This document shows, in pieces, positions 20,335-30,250 of a stretch of DNA of 64,000 nucleotides; the stretch's first letter is position 1, and each line of letters begins with the position of its first letter. Source of the stretch: Methylophilaceae bacterium LSUCC0665 (lineage in GTDB: Bacteria; Pseudomonadota; Gammaproteobacteria; Burkholderiales; Methylophilaceae); the NCBI GenBank assembly GCA_024919215.1, contig CP103437.1, forward strand, positions 1,116,001-1,180,000. Reading direction: 5' to 3'. The notes below the pieces were generated by a model. That model was given only the letters and a program-made list of their open reading frames with translations. It did no database searches and was not told the origin of the DNA. Made by a program: the position numbers and the translations under genes.

Positions 20335-23300
20335 TTAATCTCTGTCTAAATCGATGTCAATCGCAAGCGATCGAATCTCTTTTGTTAAAACATTAAATGA
20401 CTCTGGCATTCCTGCGTCAATCTTATGTTCACCCTTGACGATATTTTCATAGACTTTTGTTCTTCCAGAAACATCATCAGACTTCACGGTTAACATTTCT
20501 TGCAAGGTGTAAGACGCTCCATACGCCTCGAGAGCCCAGACTTCCATCTCACCAAATCTCTGACCACCAAATTGGGCTTTACCGCCAAGTGGCTGTTGAG
20601 TAACAAGAGAATACGGTCCTGTGGATCGTGCATGCATTTTGTCATCCACCAAGTGATGTAATTTAAGAACATGCATGTATCCAACTGTGACAGGTCTTTC
20701 AAACGCCTCACCTGTTCTTCCATCAAATAACTGTAGTTGAGTTTTCTTAGCTGAAAAATTCAATTTCTTCGTTAATTCATGATCATCTGGATAGGCCAAA
20801 TCAAGCATATACTGAATGTCAGGCTCAGCAGCGCCATCAAAAACTGAAGTTGCAAAAGGCACACCCTGTTTTAGGTTATGAGCCATCTCAATAACTTCAG
20901 AGTCCCTAAGGTGCTTGATATCTTCTTTTATACCCGATGATTCGTTATATATTTTTTCTAAAAGATCCCTTACTTCAGCAACCTTTCTTTCTTCTCTTAA
21001 CATTTCATCGATTCGATTACCAAGACCTTTTGCTGCCCAGCCCAAATGAACCTCAAGAATTTGTCCGATGTTCATTCGAGAAGGAACGCCTAAAGGGTTA
21101 AGAACGATATCTAGAGTTGTTCCATCAGCCATGTGCGGCATATCTTCGACTGGCACAATCTTAGAAATAACACCCTTGTTGCCGTGTCTACCGGCCATTT
21201 TGTCGCCAGGCTGAATTCTGCGTTTAACCGCTAGATATACCTTTACCATTTTTTGAACGCCTGGCTGAAGTTCATCACCCTGCGTTAATTTTTGTTTCTT
21301 TTCTTCGTAACGAATATCAAAATCTTTCTTCGCCTTATTCAGATTCTCTTTAAGTGACTCAAGAGATTTGGAGTCTTTATCATCAGACAAGCGAATGTCA
21401 AACCAATCATATCTGCCAATTTCTTTAAGCTGATCTTTCGTAACTTTGTCCCCTTTGCTAATCCCCTTAGGGCCACCAGATACAGTTTTACCAACCAGCA
21501 ATTTCTCAATTCTAGCGAAGGTATCATCTTCAACAATTCTTAATTGGTCATTCAAATCTTGTTGAAAATCACTTAACTGTTCTTGAATGATTTGTTCGGC
21601 CCTATCGTCTCGATCTATACCTTCACGAGTAAATACTTGTACATCAATTACAGTTCCTGACATTCCAGATGGAACTCGAAGGCTAGTATCTTTTACATCG
21701 GATGCTTTTTCACCAAAAATAGCTCTTAGTAATTTTTCTTCTGGAGTTAATTGTGTCTCGCCCTTTGGGGTAACTTTACCTACTAAGACGTCGCCAGCTT
21801 CAACTTCAGCACCTACATAAATTATTCCAGACTCATCCAAACGACCTAACATTCTTTCGGATAGGTTTGAAATATCACGAGTAATTTCTTCTGGTCCAAG
21901 TTTAGTATCTCTGGACACTACAGATAATTCCTCAATATGAACCGAAGTGTAGCGATCATCTGCAACTACTTTTTCAGAGATCAAAATAGAGTCTTCAAAG
22001 TTATAACCATTCCAAGGCATAAAACCAACTAACATATTTTGACCAAGAGCTAATTCACCAAGATCAGTTGATGCTCCATCGGCAATAATATCGCCCCTTG
22101 AAATCGTATCACCGATTTTAACTAAAGGTTTTTGATTAATATTAGTATTTTGGTTGGAACGAGTATATTTAGTCAGATTGTAAATATCTACACCCACATC
22201 TTCGGCAGAAGTTTCTTTATCATTGACTTTTACAACAATTCTTCTTGAGTCAACATAATCGACCACCCCTCCTCGTCCTGCTTGTACTGTTGTTCCTGAA
22301 TCCATTGCTACTGTTCTTTCAATGCCGGTACCAACAACTGCTTTTTCAGCTCTTAAACATGGAACAGCTTGACGCTGCATGTTTGCTCCCATCAATGCAC
22401 GGTTTGCATCATCATGCTCGAGGAAGGGAATCAATGAAGCAGCAACTGAAACAATTTGACCAGGGGCAACGTCCATGTAATTAATTTCATTCTTATTAGA
22501 AAGCACAAATTCATTTTTAAATCGGCTGGATACTAACTCTTCTTTAAAGTTAGATTTATCGTCTAATTCAGAATTAGCCTGAGCAATTGTGAATTGACTC
22601 TCTTCAATTGCAGACAAGTAATCAATTTCTGCAGTTACTTTTCCATTCTCAACTCGTCGATATGGAGTTTCTAAAAATCCATACTTATTAGTTTTCGCAA
22701 ATAGTGCTAATGAATTAATTAAACCAATATTTGGTCCTTCAGGTGTTTCAATTGGACAAACACGACCATAATGTGTTGAGTGAACGTCACGAACCTCAAA
22801 ACCAGCTCGCTCTCTAGTTAAACCACCAGGTCCAAGTGCAGATACTCGACGTTTATGAGTAATTTCTGACAATGGGTTAGTTTGATCCATAAATTGTGAC
22901 AACTGCGATGAACCAAAAAACTCTCTAATAGCACTTGAAATTGGTTTTGAATTTATTAAATCATGAGGCATAAGGTTATCAGCTTCAGCCTGACCTAGCC
23001 TCTCTTTAACTGCCCTTTCAACACGAACAAGTCCAGTTCTAAATTGATTTTCAACAAGCTCGCCAACCGAACGAATTCTTCTATTACCAAGATGATCAAT
23101 GTCGTCAATTTCACCTCGTCCATTTCGGAGCTCAACCAGTATTCCAACTACTGCTAAAATATCATCGATAGACAAAATTCCAGGGCCTTCATCACTGTTC
23201 TCGCCAACTCTTTGATAAAATCTTTGCATCCAGCCCGCTGATTTCTCAAATGCTTTAGGATAAGCACGACGATTAAATTTCATTCGACCAACATTTGACA

Positions 23301-24504
23301 AGTCATATCTATCTTCTGAGAAAAACATTCCTTCAAATAATGCTTTTACTGAATCTTCGGTTGGAGGTTCACCCGGCCTCATCATTCTGTAAATTGCTAC
23401 ACGAGCTGAGTATTCATCCGGTATTTCATCAGTCGTTAAGGTATGCGATATGAAGTCACCTTGATCTAGATCATTGTAGTAAAGAGTTTCAATTTCATTT
23501 AGAGACAACTCTTTAATTTGTGCCATCAATTCTTCTGTAATTTCAGCATTAGCTTCTGCTATTACCTCACCGGTATCAGCATCAATTAAGCCTTTGGCAA
23601 GCTTTCTACCGATCATAAATTCTTCAGAAACTTCAATTTTTTTGATATTCGCTTTTTCAATCTCTCTAATGTGTTTAACAGTGATTCTTTTGTCTTTAGC
23701 AACAATCAACTCACCTTTTTTATCAACAATATCAAATTTTGCAATCTCACCTCTTAGTCTTTCAGGGTATAGAGTAAAATTTAATTTATTTTTATCAAAT
23801 GAGAACTGATCAAAATCATAAAAAGTTGATAGTATTTCCTCAGAAGATAGGCCTAATGCCTTCAATAATGTTGTCACGGGCATTTTTCTTCTTCTGTCAA
23901 TTCGGAAGTATAAATAATCCTTTGGGTCAAACTCGAAATCTAACCATGAGCCACGATAAGGAATAATTCTTGCAGAAAATAGTAATTTGCCTGAGCTATG
24001 AGTTTTGCCTTTATCATGCTCAAAAAAGACCCCTGGGCTACGATGCAACTGAGAAACAATTACACGCTCGGTACCATTAATCACGAAAGAACCGTTATTT
24101 GTCATTAATGGCATTTCACCCATGTAAACTTCTTGTTCCTTTACTTCTTTGACTGTTGGTTCTGAGGCATCCTTATCCATAATTGATAAGCGAACTTTAA
24201 CTCTCAATGGGACACCAAAAGTTAGTCCTCGGAGCTGACATTCTTTAACATCAAATACAACCTTACCAAGTGAGTATGAAACAAAATCTAATTTTGCATT
24301 ACCTGAATGGCTAGATATAGGAAATACGGAATTAAAGGTATTTTGCAATCCCTGATCTTTTCTTTCATCAACTGGGACATCAATTTGAAGATAATCTTTG
24401 TAAGATTCCAACTGCATTGATAATAAGTAGGGAACTTCAGCAACTGTTTGTCGTTTTGCAAAATTCTTTCTTAAGCGTTTCTTCTCGGTAAAGGAATAGC
24501 TCAT
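20335..24504 (-). CDS. rpoB: RNA polymerase subunit beta
   Basis: Beta is the second catalytic half of RNA polymerase and the rifampicin target. The 1389-aa protein has the rifampicin region with [20 protein letters not shown] and [11 protein letters not shown], all wild-type-looking, and the C-terminal clamp/switch region with [20 protein letters not shown]. Length fits proteobacterial beta. The gene sits behind rplL, separated by a 115-bp gap with an attenuator-like hairpin. Confidence 0.99.
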   Translation of the reverse strand: MSYSFTEKKRLRKNFAKRQTVAEVPYLLSMQLESYKDYLQIDVPVDERKDQGLQNTFNSVFPISSHSGNAKLDFVSYSLGKVVFDVKECQLRGLTFGVPLRVKVRLSIMDKDASEPTVKEVKEQEVYMGEMPLMTNNGSFVINGTERVIVSQLHRSPGVFFEHDKGKTHSSGKLLFSARIIPYRGSWLDFEFDPKDYLYFRIDRRRKMPVTTLLKALGLSSEEILSTFYDFDQFSFDKNKLNFTLYPERLRGEIAKFDIVDKKGELIVAKDKRITVKHIREIEKANIKKIEVSEEFMIGRKLAKGLIDADTGEVIAEANAEITEELMAQIKELSLNEIETLYYNDLDQGDFISHTLTTDEIPDEYSARVAIYRMMRPGEPPTEDSVKALFEGMFFSEDRYDLSNVGRMKFNRRAYPKAFEKSAGWMQRFYQRVGENSDEGPGILSIDDILAVVGILVELRNGRGEIDDIDHLGNRRIRSVGELVENQFRTGLVRVERAVKERLGQAEADNLMPHDLINSKPISSAIREFFGSSQLSQFMDQTNPLSEITHKRRVSALGPGGLTRERAGFEVRDVHSTHYGRVCPIETPEGPNIGLINSLALFAKTNKYGFLETPYRRVENGKVTAEIDYLSAIEESQFTIAQANSELDDKSNFKEELVSSRFKNEFVLSNKNEINYMDVAPGQIVSVAASLIPFLEHDDANRALMGANMQRQAVPCLRAEKAVVGTGIERTVAMDSGTTVQAGRGGVVDYVDSRRIVVKVNDKETSAEDVGVDIYNLTKYTRSNQNTNINQKPLVKIGDTISRGDIIADGASTDLGELALGQNMLVGFMPWNGYNFEDSILISEKVVADDRYTSVHIEELSVVSRDTKLGPEEITRDISNLSERMLGRLDESGIIYVGAEVEAGDVLVGKVTPKGETQLTPEEKLLRAIFGEKASDVKDTSLRVPSGMSGTVIDVQVFTREGIDRDDRAEQIIQEQLSDFQQDLNDQLRIVEDDTFARIEKLLVGKTVSGGPKGISKGDKVTKDQLKEIGRYDWFDIRLSDDKDSKSLESLKENLNKAKKDFDIRYEEKKQKLTQGDELQPGVQKMVKVYLAVKRRIQPGDKMAGRHGNKGVISKIVPVEDMPHMADGTTLDIVLNPLGVPSRMNIGQILEVHLGWAAKGLGNRIDEMLREERKVAEVRDLLEKIYNESSGIKEDIKHLRDSEVIEMAHNLKQGVPFATSVFDGAAEPDIQYMLDLAYPDDHELTKKLNFSAKKTQLQLFDGRTGEAFERPVTVGYMHVLKLHHLVDDKMHARSTGPYSLVTQQPLGGKAQFGGQRFGEMEVWALEAYGASYTLQEMLTVKSDDVSGRTKVYENIVKGEHKIDAGMPESFNVLTKEIRSLAIDIDLDRD

Positions 24505-24527
24505 AGCGTCTCCAAAGTTAACAAATG

Positions 24528-24551
24528 TATATAAAAATTATTTTTTATATA
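24528..24551. other. AT-only inverted repeat in the rpoB leader
   Basis: Ten bases (24528-24537) and their exact complement (24542-24551) flank a four-base spacer, all A/T, about 25 bp before the rpoB start. In RNA this would be a weak hairpin. In such an AT-rich genome it may be chance. Confidence 0.3.
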
Positions 24552-24570
24552 AACTCGCTTTTAAAAATAA

Positions 24571-24605
24571 CTAAAGGCTGACACACAAAATAATGTGTGC
24601 CAGCC
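24571..24605 (-). terminator. Attenuator-like hairpin between rplL and rpoB
   Basis: On the minus strand 24605-24594 and 24587-24576 form a 12-bp stem (one G-U pair) with a six-base loop, followed by TTTAG and then TTATTTTT. This is the position of the well-known partial terminator in E. coli that lowers rpoBC expression relative to rplJL. The structure is seen; partial read-through is inferred because rpoB shows no clear promoter of its own. Confidence 0.7.
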
Positions 24606-24619
24606 TCTAACAAATAAAA

Positions 24620-25006
24620 TTACTTCAGCTCAGCTGTTGCGCCTGCGTCAGTTAATTTTTTAGCTGCTTCTTCTGCGTCAGCCTTTGCAAGTCCTTCTTT
24701 AATTACTTTTGGTGCTCCATCAACTAAATCTTTAGCTTCTTTTAAGCCAAGACCAGTAATTTCACGAACCGCTTTAATTACGTTCACTTTTTGGTCACCA
24801 GTAGCAGTTAAATGAACATCAAATTCTGATTTTTCTTCAGCAGCGCCAGCAGCAGCGCCAGCAGCAGCTCCACCCGCAGGCATAGCTACAGCAGCTGCAG
24901 CAGCTGAAACACCAAATTTATCTTCCATTTCTTTGATTAATTCTGATAAATCAAGAACTGACATAGATCCAATTGCTTCTAAAATTTCTTCTTTTGAGAT
25001 AGCCAT
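24620..25006 (-). CDS. rplL: 50S ribosomal protein L7/L12
   Basis: L7/L12 forms the flexible stalk that recruits translation GTPases. The 128-aa protein has the N-terminal dimerisation domain ([17 protein letters not shown]), an Ala/Gly-rich hinge around residues 37-57, and the C-terminal factor-binding domain with [20 protein letters not shown]. It follows rplJ by 22 bp with a GGAGAA site. Several copies per ribosome are needed, consistent with an attenuator after it. Confidence 0.98.
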   Translation of the reverse strand: MAISKEEILEAIGSMSVLDLSELIKEMEDKFGVSAAAAAVAMPAGGAAAGAAAGAAEEKSEFDVHLTATGDQKVNVIKAVREITGLGLKEAKDLVDGAPKVIKEGLAKADAEEAAKKLTDAGATAELK

Positions 25007-25028
25007 TTATATTTCTCCTTAATAAAAA

Positions 25029-25556
25029 TTATGCTTGAGCTTCTTTTTGATCACGAACAGCAGCAAGTCCTCGTACAAACTTTGCAGGTACTTCATTAAG
25101 AGTACGAACAAATTTTGCAACTGGTGCCTGCATAGTGCCCATCAATTTAGCAAGAAGTTCTTCACGACTTGGTAACGAAGCAAGAGCTTTAATCTTAGCT
25201 TCATCCATTTTTTCGTTAGGTAGTGCGCCAGACTTAATAACAAATAAGTCATTTTCCTTTGCAAAGTTATTTAAAACCTTAGCAACCGCAACAGGATCTT
25301 CTGACATACCAAAAATCAATGGTCCTGTCATATCACCAGCAAGATCTGCAAATGGAGTTCCTTCAACCGCTCTTTTTACAAGAGTGTTTTTTAAAACTCT
25401 CAAATACACACCGGATTCACGTGCTTTTGATCTTAAATCAGTTAACTTAGCAACACCTACACCACGATATTCAGCAAGAATTAACGCTTGTGCAGACTCA
25501 ACTTGTTTACTAACTTCAGCAACAACAGCCTTTTTTTCTTCAAGATTCAGACTCAA
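25029..25556 (-). CDS. rplJ: 50S ribosomal protein L10 (TTG start)
   Basis: L10 anchors L7/L12 dimers on the 23S rRNA. I place the start at the TTG at 25556, which follows an AAGGAG site by six bases and gives a 176-aa protein beginning (M)[14 protein letters not shown], the family length. The frame is open nine codons further to another TTG at 25583, which would bury the ribosome binding site. No ATG is available at the N-terminus. The L10 leader precedes it, so autogenous control by the L10-L12 complex is likely. Confidence 0.94.
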   Translation of the reverse strand: MSLNLEEKKAVVAEVSKQVESAQALILAEYRGVGVAKLTDLRSKARESGVYLRVLKNTLVKRAVEGTPFADLAGDMTGPLIFGMSEDPVAVAKVLNNFAKENDLFVIKSGALPNEKMDEAKIKALASLPSREELLAKLMGTMQAPVAKFVRTLNEVPAKFVRGLAAVRDQKEAQA

Positions 25557-25747
25557 AGTCTTCTCCTTCCGTATTAAAATCAAAGTGTTTTCACACTCAC
25601 CTTACGGCGGACTTTATCAGGATGCTATCCCTTAGGTTTCGCCATCTGCGTAGGTAATCACTTATTAAACCTTTCGGTACCTACGGTCTTTGATAACCCC
25701 GTCTTGCGACGGACCCAAAGCTCTTATTGGTCAACGACCAAAATTAT
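25557..25747 (-). promoter_or_regulatory. L10 (rplJL) leader RNA
   Basis: The 191-bp gap between rplA and rplJ has the features of the L10 leader. The minus-strand sequence contains a long-range stem from CGTAGGTA (685-678 of 25xxx) to TACCTACG (25656-25649), enclosing the purine-rich kink-turn-like loop. It is preceded by a CCGTC-GCAA-GACGG hairpin with a GNRA tetraloop (25699-25712) and a GGTC/GACC hairpin (25729-25739). In known cases L10-L12 binds here and represses translation. Confidence 0.8.
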
Positions 25748-26440
25748 TTACGCCAATAAATTGGCTTGATCTACCTTAATACCAGCCCCCATTGTGCTGG
25801 AAATAGACACTTTTTTAATAAATACACCTTTAGCCGATGCTGGTTTTGCCTTGTTTAAAGCATCGATTAAAGTTGATAAATTTTGTTGTAATTTGTCGGC
25901 ATCAAATGAAGCTCGACCAATACTGCAGTGAATAATACCTGCCTTATCAGTTCGATACTGAACTTGTCCAGCTTTCGCATTTTCAACTGCTTTAGCAGGG
26001 TCAGGAGTTACTGTGCCCACTTTTGGATTTGGCATTAAACCCTTTGGACCTAAAATTTGTCCAAGGGCTCCAATGATTTTCATTGCATCTGGTGTAGCAA
26101 TAAGAACATCAAAATCCATATTTCCTTTTTTGATGTCATCAGCAAGATCTTCATAGCCTACTTTATCAGCGCCTGCTTTTTTTGCAGCTTCGGCAGCATC
26201 GCCTTCAGCCATGACAGCAACTTTAACTGTTTTACCAGTACCATTAGGGAGTACGATCGCGCCTCTCACTAACTGATCAGATTTTTTAGCATCAATACCG
26301 AGGTTTATTGCAGCATCAATTGATTCATCAAATTTTGCTTTTGCGTTTTCTTTTACTAATTTGAGTGCATCTGCAACTGAATAAAGTTTATCTGCATCTA
26401 CTTTTTCAACAATTGATTTCATTCTTTTAGATAAGCTCAT
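25748..26440 (-). CDS. rplA: 50S ribosomal protein L1
   Basis: L1 forms the mobile stalk that helps release deacylated tRNA, and represses its own operon in E. coli. The 230-aa product has both L1 domains and the signature [19 protein letters not shown]. The stop-start junction with rplK is adjacent (no gap), supporting translational coupling. Length is normal. Confidence 0.98.
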   Translation of the reverse strand: MSLSKRMKSIVEKVDADKLYSVADALKLVKENAKAKFDESIDAAINLGIDAKKSDQLVRGAIVLPNGTGKTVKVAVMAEGDAAEAAKKAGADKVGYEDLADDIKKGNMDFDVLIATPDAMKIIGALGQILGPKGLMPNPKVGTVTPDPAKAVENAKAGQVQYRTDKAGIIHCSIGRASFDADKLQQNLSTLIDALNKAKPASAKGVFIKKVSISSTMGAGIKVDQANLLA

Positions 26441-26872
26441 TTACACACCCTCCACTTCTATACCCATGCTACGAGCAGTACCTGCAACAGTTCTTACGGC
26501 CGCATCCATATCAGCAGCTGTTAAGTCAGGTTCCTTTGCTTTTGCAATTTCTTCGGCCTGAGCACGAGTAATTTTTCCAACTTTATTGGTGTGTGGAACA
26601 GGTGAACCTTTTTGCACTTTAGCTGCTTTCATAATTAGAATAGCAGCAGGTGTTGTCTTCATTACAAACGTAAAACTCTTATCTGAGTAAGCAGTAATAA
26701 CAACAGGCACTGGGAGGCCCGGTTCAATATTTTGTGTTTGAGCGTTAAAAGCTTTACAAAAGTCCATAATATTTAAGCCCTGTTGACCAAGTGCTGGGCC
26801 AACTGGTGGACTTGGGTTTGCTTTACCCGCTGGGATTTGTAACTTAATATATCCCTGTATTTTTTTTGCCAT
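26441..26872 (-). CDS. rplK: 50S ribosomal protein L11
   Basis: L11 lies at the base of the L7/L12 stalk and is needed for stringent-response signalling through RelA. The 143-aa protein starts [20 protein letters not shown] and shows [20 protein letters not shown], ending RSMGIEVEG. It lies 50 bp after nusG; that gap contains a 12-bp perfect palindrome (26891-26902) just before the AAGGAGA site. Confidence 0.98.
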   Translation of the reverse strand: MAKKIQGYIKLQIPAGKANPSPPVGPALGQQGLNIMDFCKAFNAQTQNIEPGLPVPVVITAYSDKSFTFVMKTTPAAILIMKAAKVQKGSPVPHTNKVGKITRAQAEEIAKAKEPDLTAADMDAAVRTVAGTARSMGIEVEGV

Positions 26873-26922
26873 AAATGATCTCCTTTTGGTACAAGCGCTT
26901 GTTAAGTCAAGCTCCCAAATGT

Positions 26923-27459
26923 CTAAACTTCTTTTTGAATCTGGCCAAAGTCAAGTTCTACTGGAGTAGCTCGACCAAAGATGACCACTTCAACACGAAG
27001 TTTATTTTTTTCATAATTAATTTCCTGGACTGATCCAGAGAAATCCTTAAATGGTCCATCAATTACTCGAATTGATTCACCAACTTCAAATGTTAATTTT
27101 TGTGTTGGATTAACTTTACTGTCATCCATACGACGAAGTATTAACTCGACTTCTTTATCTTTAATCGGTGTTGGTTTTAGTGCAGAACCACCAATAAATG
27201 CAGTCACCTTAGGTGTGCTTCTCACTAAGTGCCAACTATCATCGTTCATATCCATCTGAACCAAAACATATCCAGGGTAGAGTCTTCGCTCACTTATTGT
27301 TTTTTGCCCAGACTTTAATTCAACTACTTCTTCAACAGGAACAAGAACATCACCAAACTGATCCTTGATATTTGAAAGTTCAATACGTTCAAGTAAACCT
27401 TTTTGAACAATTTTTTCGTAACCAGAATAAGCTTGAACTGCATACCATCTCTTCGTCAT
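26923..27459 (-). CDS. nusG: Transcription antitermination/elongation factor NusG
   Basis: NusG binds RNA polymerase, suppresses pausing and couples transcription to the leading ribosome through S10, or to Rho. The protein has the NGN domain ([18 protein letters not shown]) and a C-terminal KOW domain ([19 protein letters not shown]). Two ATGs are close together; I choose 27459 (178 aa) because the GGGA site lies 8 bases before it but only 2 bases before the ATG at 27465. It overlaps the end of secE region closely. Confidence 0.95.
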   Translation of the reverse strand: MTKRWYAVQAYSGYEKIVQKGLLERIELSNIKDQFGDVLVPVEEVVELKSGQKTISERRLYPGYVLVQMDMNDDSWHLVRSTPKVTAFIGGSALKPTPIKDKEVELILRRMDDSKVNPTQKLTFEVGESIRVIDGPFKDFSGSVQEINYEKNKLRVEVVIFGRATPVELDFGQIQKEV

Positions 27460-27461
27460 AT

Positions 27462-27803
27462 TCATCGTCCCAAAACTAAATTAACAATATAAGTAAAACC
27501 AATATCTATTAATGCTAAAAAGATAGCCATTAAAACGACTACCACAAATACCACCAGTGTCATTTGCACTGTTTCTTTTCTTGTCGGCCATACAACTTTT
27601 TTTGCTTCCAAAACAACACTATTTAAGAAAGTAAATAATTCATTACCTTTAGCTGATTGCTTAAAAATAAATAGTGATAAACCTAATCCAATAAGCACAC
27701 TCAGTACTTGAAGGACAAGTGGTTGGCCATCTAAAACATAGAATCCAACAATTCCTAATGTGAAAACAACAATCGCTGATGTTGTTTTTAATTTATCACT
27801 CAA
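27462..27803 (-). CDS. secE: Protein translocase subunit SecE (TTG start)
   Basis: SecE clamps SecY in the translocon. The protein has three hydrophobic segments, as in other proteobacterial SecE, with the conserved cytoplasmic stretch VVWPTRKETVQMTLVVFV before the last one. I place the start at the TTG at 27803 because AGGAG precedes it by seven bases, giving 113 aa. An upstream in-frame TTG at 27821 would include the binding site. It follows tRNA-Trp directly, as in many proteobacteria. Confidence 0.92.
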   Translation of the reverse strand: MSDKLKTTSAIVVFTLGIVGFYVLDGQPLVLQVLSVLIGLGLSLFIFKQSAKGNELFTFLNSVVLEAKKVVWPTRKETVQMTLVVFVVVVLMAIFLALIDIGFTYIVNLVLGR

Positions 27804-27825
27804 ACTATTTACTCCTATCAAATAA

Positions 27826-27901
27826 TGGCAGGCCAGGAGGGCTTCGAACCCCCAACCCTCGGTTTTGGAGACCGATACTCTACCAATTGAGCTACTGGCC
27901 T
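27826..27901 (-). tRNA. trpT: tRNA-Trp (anticodon CCA)
   Basis: The 76-nt minus-strand sequence folds into a full cloverleaf. The acceptor arm AGGCCAG pairs with CTGGCCT, the D arm contains AGCTCAATTGGTAGAG, the anticodon loop has CTCCAAA with anticodon CCA, and the T arm has GGTTCGA. The 3' CCA is encoded. It lies 6 bp after tuf copy 2 and before secE, a conserved arrangement. Confidence 0.95.
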
Positions 27902-27907
27902 AAATCC

Positions 27908-29098
27908 TTACTCAACAATCTTTGCAACAACACCCGCACCAACGGTACGGCCACCTTCACGGATAGCGAAGCGTAAGCCTTCTTCCATCGCGATCGGAGC
28001 AATTAATGTTGCTGTAATCGATACGTTATCGCCTGGCATTACCATTTCTGTACCTTCTGGTAACTCCACTGCGCCTGTTACGTCTGTTGTTCTAAAATAG
28101 AACTGTGGACGATATCCATTGAAGAATGGAGTATGTCGACCGCCTTCATCTTTACTTAAGCAGTAAATCTCAGCAGTAAATTTCGTGTGTGGTGTAATTG
28201 AACCTGGTTTCGCAAGCACTTGGCCACGTTCAACATCTTCACGTTTTGTACCTCTTAAAAGTACACCCACGTTGTCGCCTGCTTGACCTTCATCAAGTAA
28301 CTTACGGAACATTTCTACACCAGTACAAACTGTTTTTTCAGTTGCTTTAATACCAACGATTTCAATCTCTTCGTTAACTTTAACAATGCCACGCTCTATA
28401 CGACCAGTCACCACAGTGCCTCGACCAGAGATAGAGAACACGTCCTCTACTGGCATCAAGAAGGTACCATCCACTGCACGTTCTGGAGTTGGGATGTAAG
28501 AGTCAAGTGCATCTGCAAGTTTAAGAATTGCAGGCTCACCAATCTCAGATTGGTCACCTTCAAGAGCTTTAAGAGCAGAACCCATAACAATTGGAGTGTC
28601 ATCACCTGGGAATTCGTATTTATTTAATAAGTCACGAACTTCCATTTCGACTAATTCGAGTAATTCTTTGTCATCCACCATATCAGCTTTGTTAAGGAAT
28701 ACAACGATGTATGGCACACCCACTTGGCGTGATAAAAGGATGTGTTCACGAGTTTGTGGCATTGGGCCGTCAGCTGCAGAACATACCAGAATTGCACCAT
28801 CCATTTGAGCAGCGCCGGTAATCATGTTTTTCACATAATCCGCGTGGCCTGGGCAATCAACGTGAGCATAGTGGCGTGATTCAGTTTCGTATTCAACGTG
28901 TGCAGTATTAATCGTAATACCACGAGCTCTTTCTTCAGGAGCTGAATCAATCGCTGCATAATCTTTAGCTTCACCACCGAACTTCTTAGTCAGAATCGTT
29001 GTGATTGCAGCTGTTAATGTTGTTTTACCATGGTCCACGTGGCCAATTGTGCCGACGTTGACATGGGGTTTGGTACGCTCAAATTTACCTTTAGCCAT
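27908..29098 (-). CDS. tuf: Elongation factor Tu, copy 2 (secE-linked)
   Basis: This second EF-Tu gene encodes exactly the same 396 residues as copy 1, with GHVDHGKT at residues 19-26. It sits between tRNA-Thr(GGU) and tRNA-Trp, the tufB position of gammaproteobacteria. The ORF appears identical base for base to copy 1, which indicates recent gene conversion. The 27 bases before its ATG also come from the fusA-tuf junction, including the AAGGAA ribosome binding site. Confidence 0.98.
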   Translation of the reverse strand: MAKGKFERTKPHVNVGTIGHVDHGKTTLTAAITTILTKKFGGEAKDYAAIDSAPEERARGITINTAHVEYETESRHYAHVDCPGHADYVKNMITGAAQMDGAILVCSAADGPMPQTREHILLSRQVGVPYIVVFLNKADMVDDKELLELVEMEVRDLLNKYEFPGDDTPIVMGSALKALEGDQSEIGEPAILKLADALDSYIPTPERAVDGTFLMPVEDVFSISGRGTVVTGRIERGIVKVNEEIEIVGIKATEKTVCTGVEMFRKLLDEGQAGDNVGVLLRGTKREDVERGQVLAKPGSITPHTKFTAEIYCLSKDEGGRHTPFFNGYRPQFYFRTTDVTGAVELPEGTEMVMPGDNVSITATLIAPIAMEEGLRFAIREGGRTVGAGVVAKIVE

Positions 29099-29125
29099 AA
29101 TATATTCCTTAAAAAATTACTCTTT
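27908..29125. repeat. 1218-bp exact direct repeat, copy B (tuf and upstream 27 bp)
   Basis: This is the second copy of the repeat at 11715-12932, in the same orientation 16.2 kb away. The nine bases at 29117-29125 match the last codons and stop of fusA although no fusA gene is here, so the tract must have been copied from the str operon side. Confidence 0.9.
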
Positions 29126-29139
29126 CGTTAACAAAATCC

Positions 29140-29214
<75 letters not shown>

Positions 29215-29228
29215 GATTCCTTTAATTC

Positions 29229-29302
29229 TGGAGCGGGCGATGGGAATCGAACCCACGAGATCAGTTTGGAAAACTGAGGTTTTACCATTAAACTACGCCC
29301 GC
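29229..29302 (-). tRNA. glyT: tRNA-Gly (anticodon TCC)
   Basis: The 74-nt cloverleaf has acceptor GCGGGCG pairing with CGCCCGC, anticodon stem TCAGT/ACTGA with loop TTTCCAA (anticodon TCC), T arm GGGTTCGATTCCC and an encoded CCA. It lies 14 bp upstream of tRNA-Thr(GGT) in the same transcript. Confidence 0.95.
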
Positions 29303-29347
29303 TTTATCCTCCGAATACCCACGTAAAATCTGTTTTACAGAATTAAA

Positions 29348-29432
29348 TGGTGGAGGGGGTAGGATTCGAACCTACGTACTCAGAGAGAACGGATTTACAG
29401 TCCGTCGCCTTTAACCACTCGGCCACCCCTCC
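29348..29432 (-). tRNA. tyrU: tRNA-Tyr (anticodon GTA)
   Basis: The 85-nt sequence has a long variable arm as expected for a class II tRNA. Acceptor GGAGGGG pairs with CCCCTCC, the anticodon loop CTGTAAA holds GTA, the T arm is TAGGTTCGAATCCTA and the CCA is encoded. It is the second tRNA of the array. Confidence 0.95.
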
Positions 29433-29538
29433 CAACCGAACCCGAAATTATCCATTTAAATTATTGAAATGTCAAACAAAAATAAGGGTTTATAAAGAAT
29501 TTTTTATTTTTTAAATTAAAGATATGATTCTATGTAAA

Positions 29539-29614
29539 TGGTGCCGGATGTCGGATTCGAACTGACGACCTTCGCATTACAAGTGCGCTGCTCTACCAAC
29601 TGAGCTAATCCGGC
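29539..29614 (-). tRNA. thrU: tRNA-Thr (anticodon TGT)
   Basis: The 76-nt cloverleaf has acceptor GCCGGAT pairing with ATCCGGC, D arm AGCTCAGTTGGTAGAG, anticodon loop CTTGTAA with anticodon TGT, T arm CAGTTCGAATCTG-like pairing, and encoded CCA. It is the first tRNA of the array. A 106-bp AT-rich spacer with no recognisable gene separates it from tRNA-Tyr. Confidence 0.94.
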
Positions 29615-29629
29615 ATTTGAAAGAACGAT

Positions 29630-29635
29630 ACTATA
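29630..29635 (-). promoter_or_regulatory. Probable -10 element of the tRNA-tuf-secE transcript
   Basis: On the minus strand TATAGT lies 15 bp before tRNA-Thr(UGU). A convincing -35 hexamer is not visible in the AT-rich upstream sequence, so this is a tentative assignment based on position and the -10 match. Confidence 0.4.
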
Positions 29636-29667
29636 ACAATTTTTTTAAAATAATAAAACAAAAATTA

Positions 29668-30249
29668 TTAATCTAAATCTTGAACTAATGATTTTTGAAT
29701 TTCAGGAGGTACGACTACTTCTGTTTTGAATAGGGGATGGTCAATTCCAAAATAAATTGGAAGTCCAACTTTGGCTTGAGCATGCATATTTTTTGTTAAT
29801 TCAAATCTCATAAAATGAACTGAGGCTGTTTTTTCATTATTATCTCGAGTTAAATCTTCATTTGAAATTGCAAAAACCTTTTCGCTATCGTCAACCTTGA
29901 CCCAGATGGTTTTCTCAATTCCGATTAATTTTGCCAGAGCTTTTTTTCTTTCAATCACATTGGTGTATTCAATCATGAATGTTGCTTTCCAGTTCGATCC
30001 ATCCGGAATTAGAGGGTTGTAAACATCCAACTCTTCTTGAATTCCTTCGGCTTCAAAAATTTTTTCAATCCTTAACATTTCTTGAATTTGATATTTCATA
30101 GTGAGAATATCTTCAAAATAAAGAACTGCATGTGGATTTAGTGCTAAACGTCTGTTTTTCTTATGATGCATGACTTGTTTTCTAAACTCATCTCTAATTT
30201 CTGCATATTTTTCTAAACTAAAAAGATCTTTTTTTTCTAAATGGGCCAT
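29668..30249 (-). CDS. DUF3501 family protein
   Basis: The product (193 aa from the ATG at 30249) resembles the DUF3501 family: soluble, no signal peptide or membrane segment, starting MAHLEKKDLFSLEKYAEIRD and containing HHKKNRRLALNPHAVLYFED and ILTMKYQIQEMLRIEKI. Its biochemical function is not known. In proteobacteria these genes are found next to rubrerythrin and a GlpC/HdrD-like Fe-S protein, exactly as here, which suggests a shared redox or peroxide-defence role. An alternative ATG at 30261 overlaps the upstream gene and has a poorly spaced site. Confidence 0.8.
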   Translation of the reverse strand: MAHLEKKDLFSLEKYAEIRDEFRKQVMHHKKNRRLALNPHAVLYFEDILTMKYQIQEMLRIEKIFEAEGIQEELDVYNPLIPDGSNWKATFMIEYTNVIERKKALAKLIGIEKTIWVKVDDSEKVFAISNEDLTRDNNEKTASVHFMRFELTKNMHAQAKVGLPIYFGIDHPLFKTEVVVPPEIQKSLVQDLD

Positions 30250-30250
30250 A

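Noticed and set aside
24528-24551. AT-only palindrome before rpoB considered as a terminator or operator
   Set aside because: Ten A/T pairs are thermodynamically weak and such palindromes are expected by chance in AT-rich leaders; listed only as a low-confidence feature.
25135-25635. 166-aa open frame on the plus strand across rplJ and its leader
   Set aside because: It is antisense to a clear ribosomal protein gene and its leader RNA, and resembles no family.
26891-26902. Perfect 12-bp palindrome ACAAGCGCTTGT before rplK considered as an operator
   Set aside because: A single short palindrome next to the ribosome binding site within an operon; no second copy and no promoter nearby.
28596-28808. 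Identical small plus-strand frames in both tuf copies (12403-12615 and 28596-28808)
   Set aside because: Their conservation only reflects the identity of the two tuf genes on the other strand.
11715-29125. Repeat-bounded 17-kb block considered as a mobile or duplicated segment
   Set aside because: The repeats are the two tuf genes at their conserved genomic positions and the enclosed genes are core housekeeping genes; no integrase, transposase or target duplication.
29433-29538. 106-bp spacer between tRNA-Tyr and tRNA-Thr(UGU) examined for another tRNA or small RNA
   Set aside because: AT-rich with no cloverleaf or convincing stem-loop.
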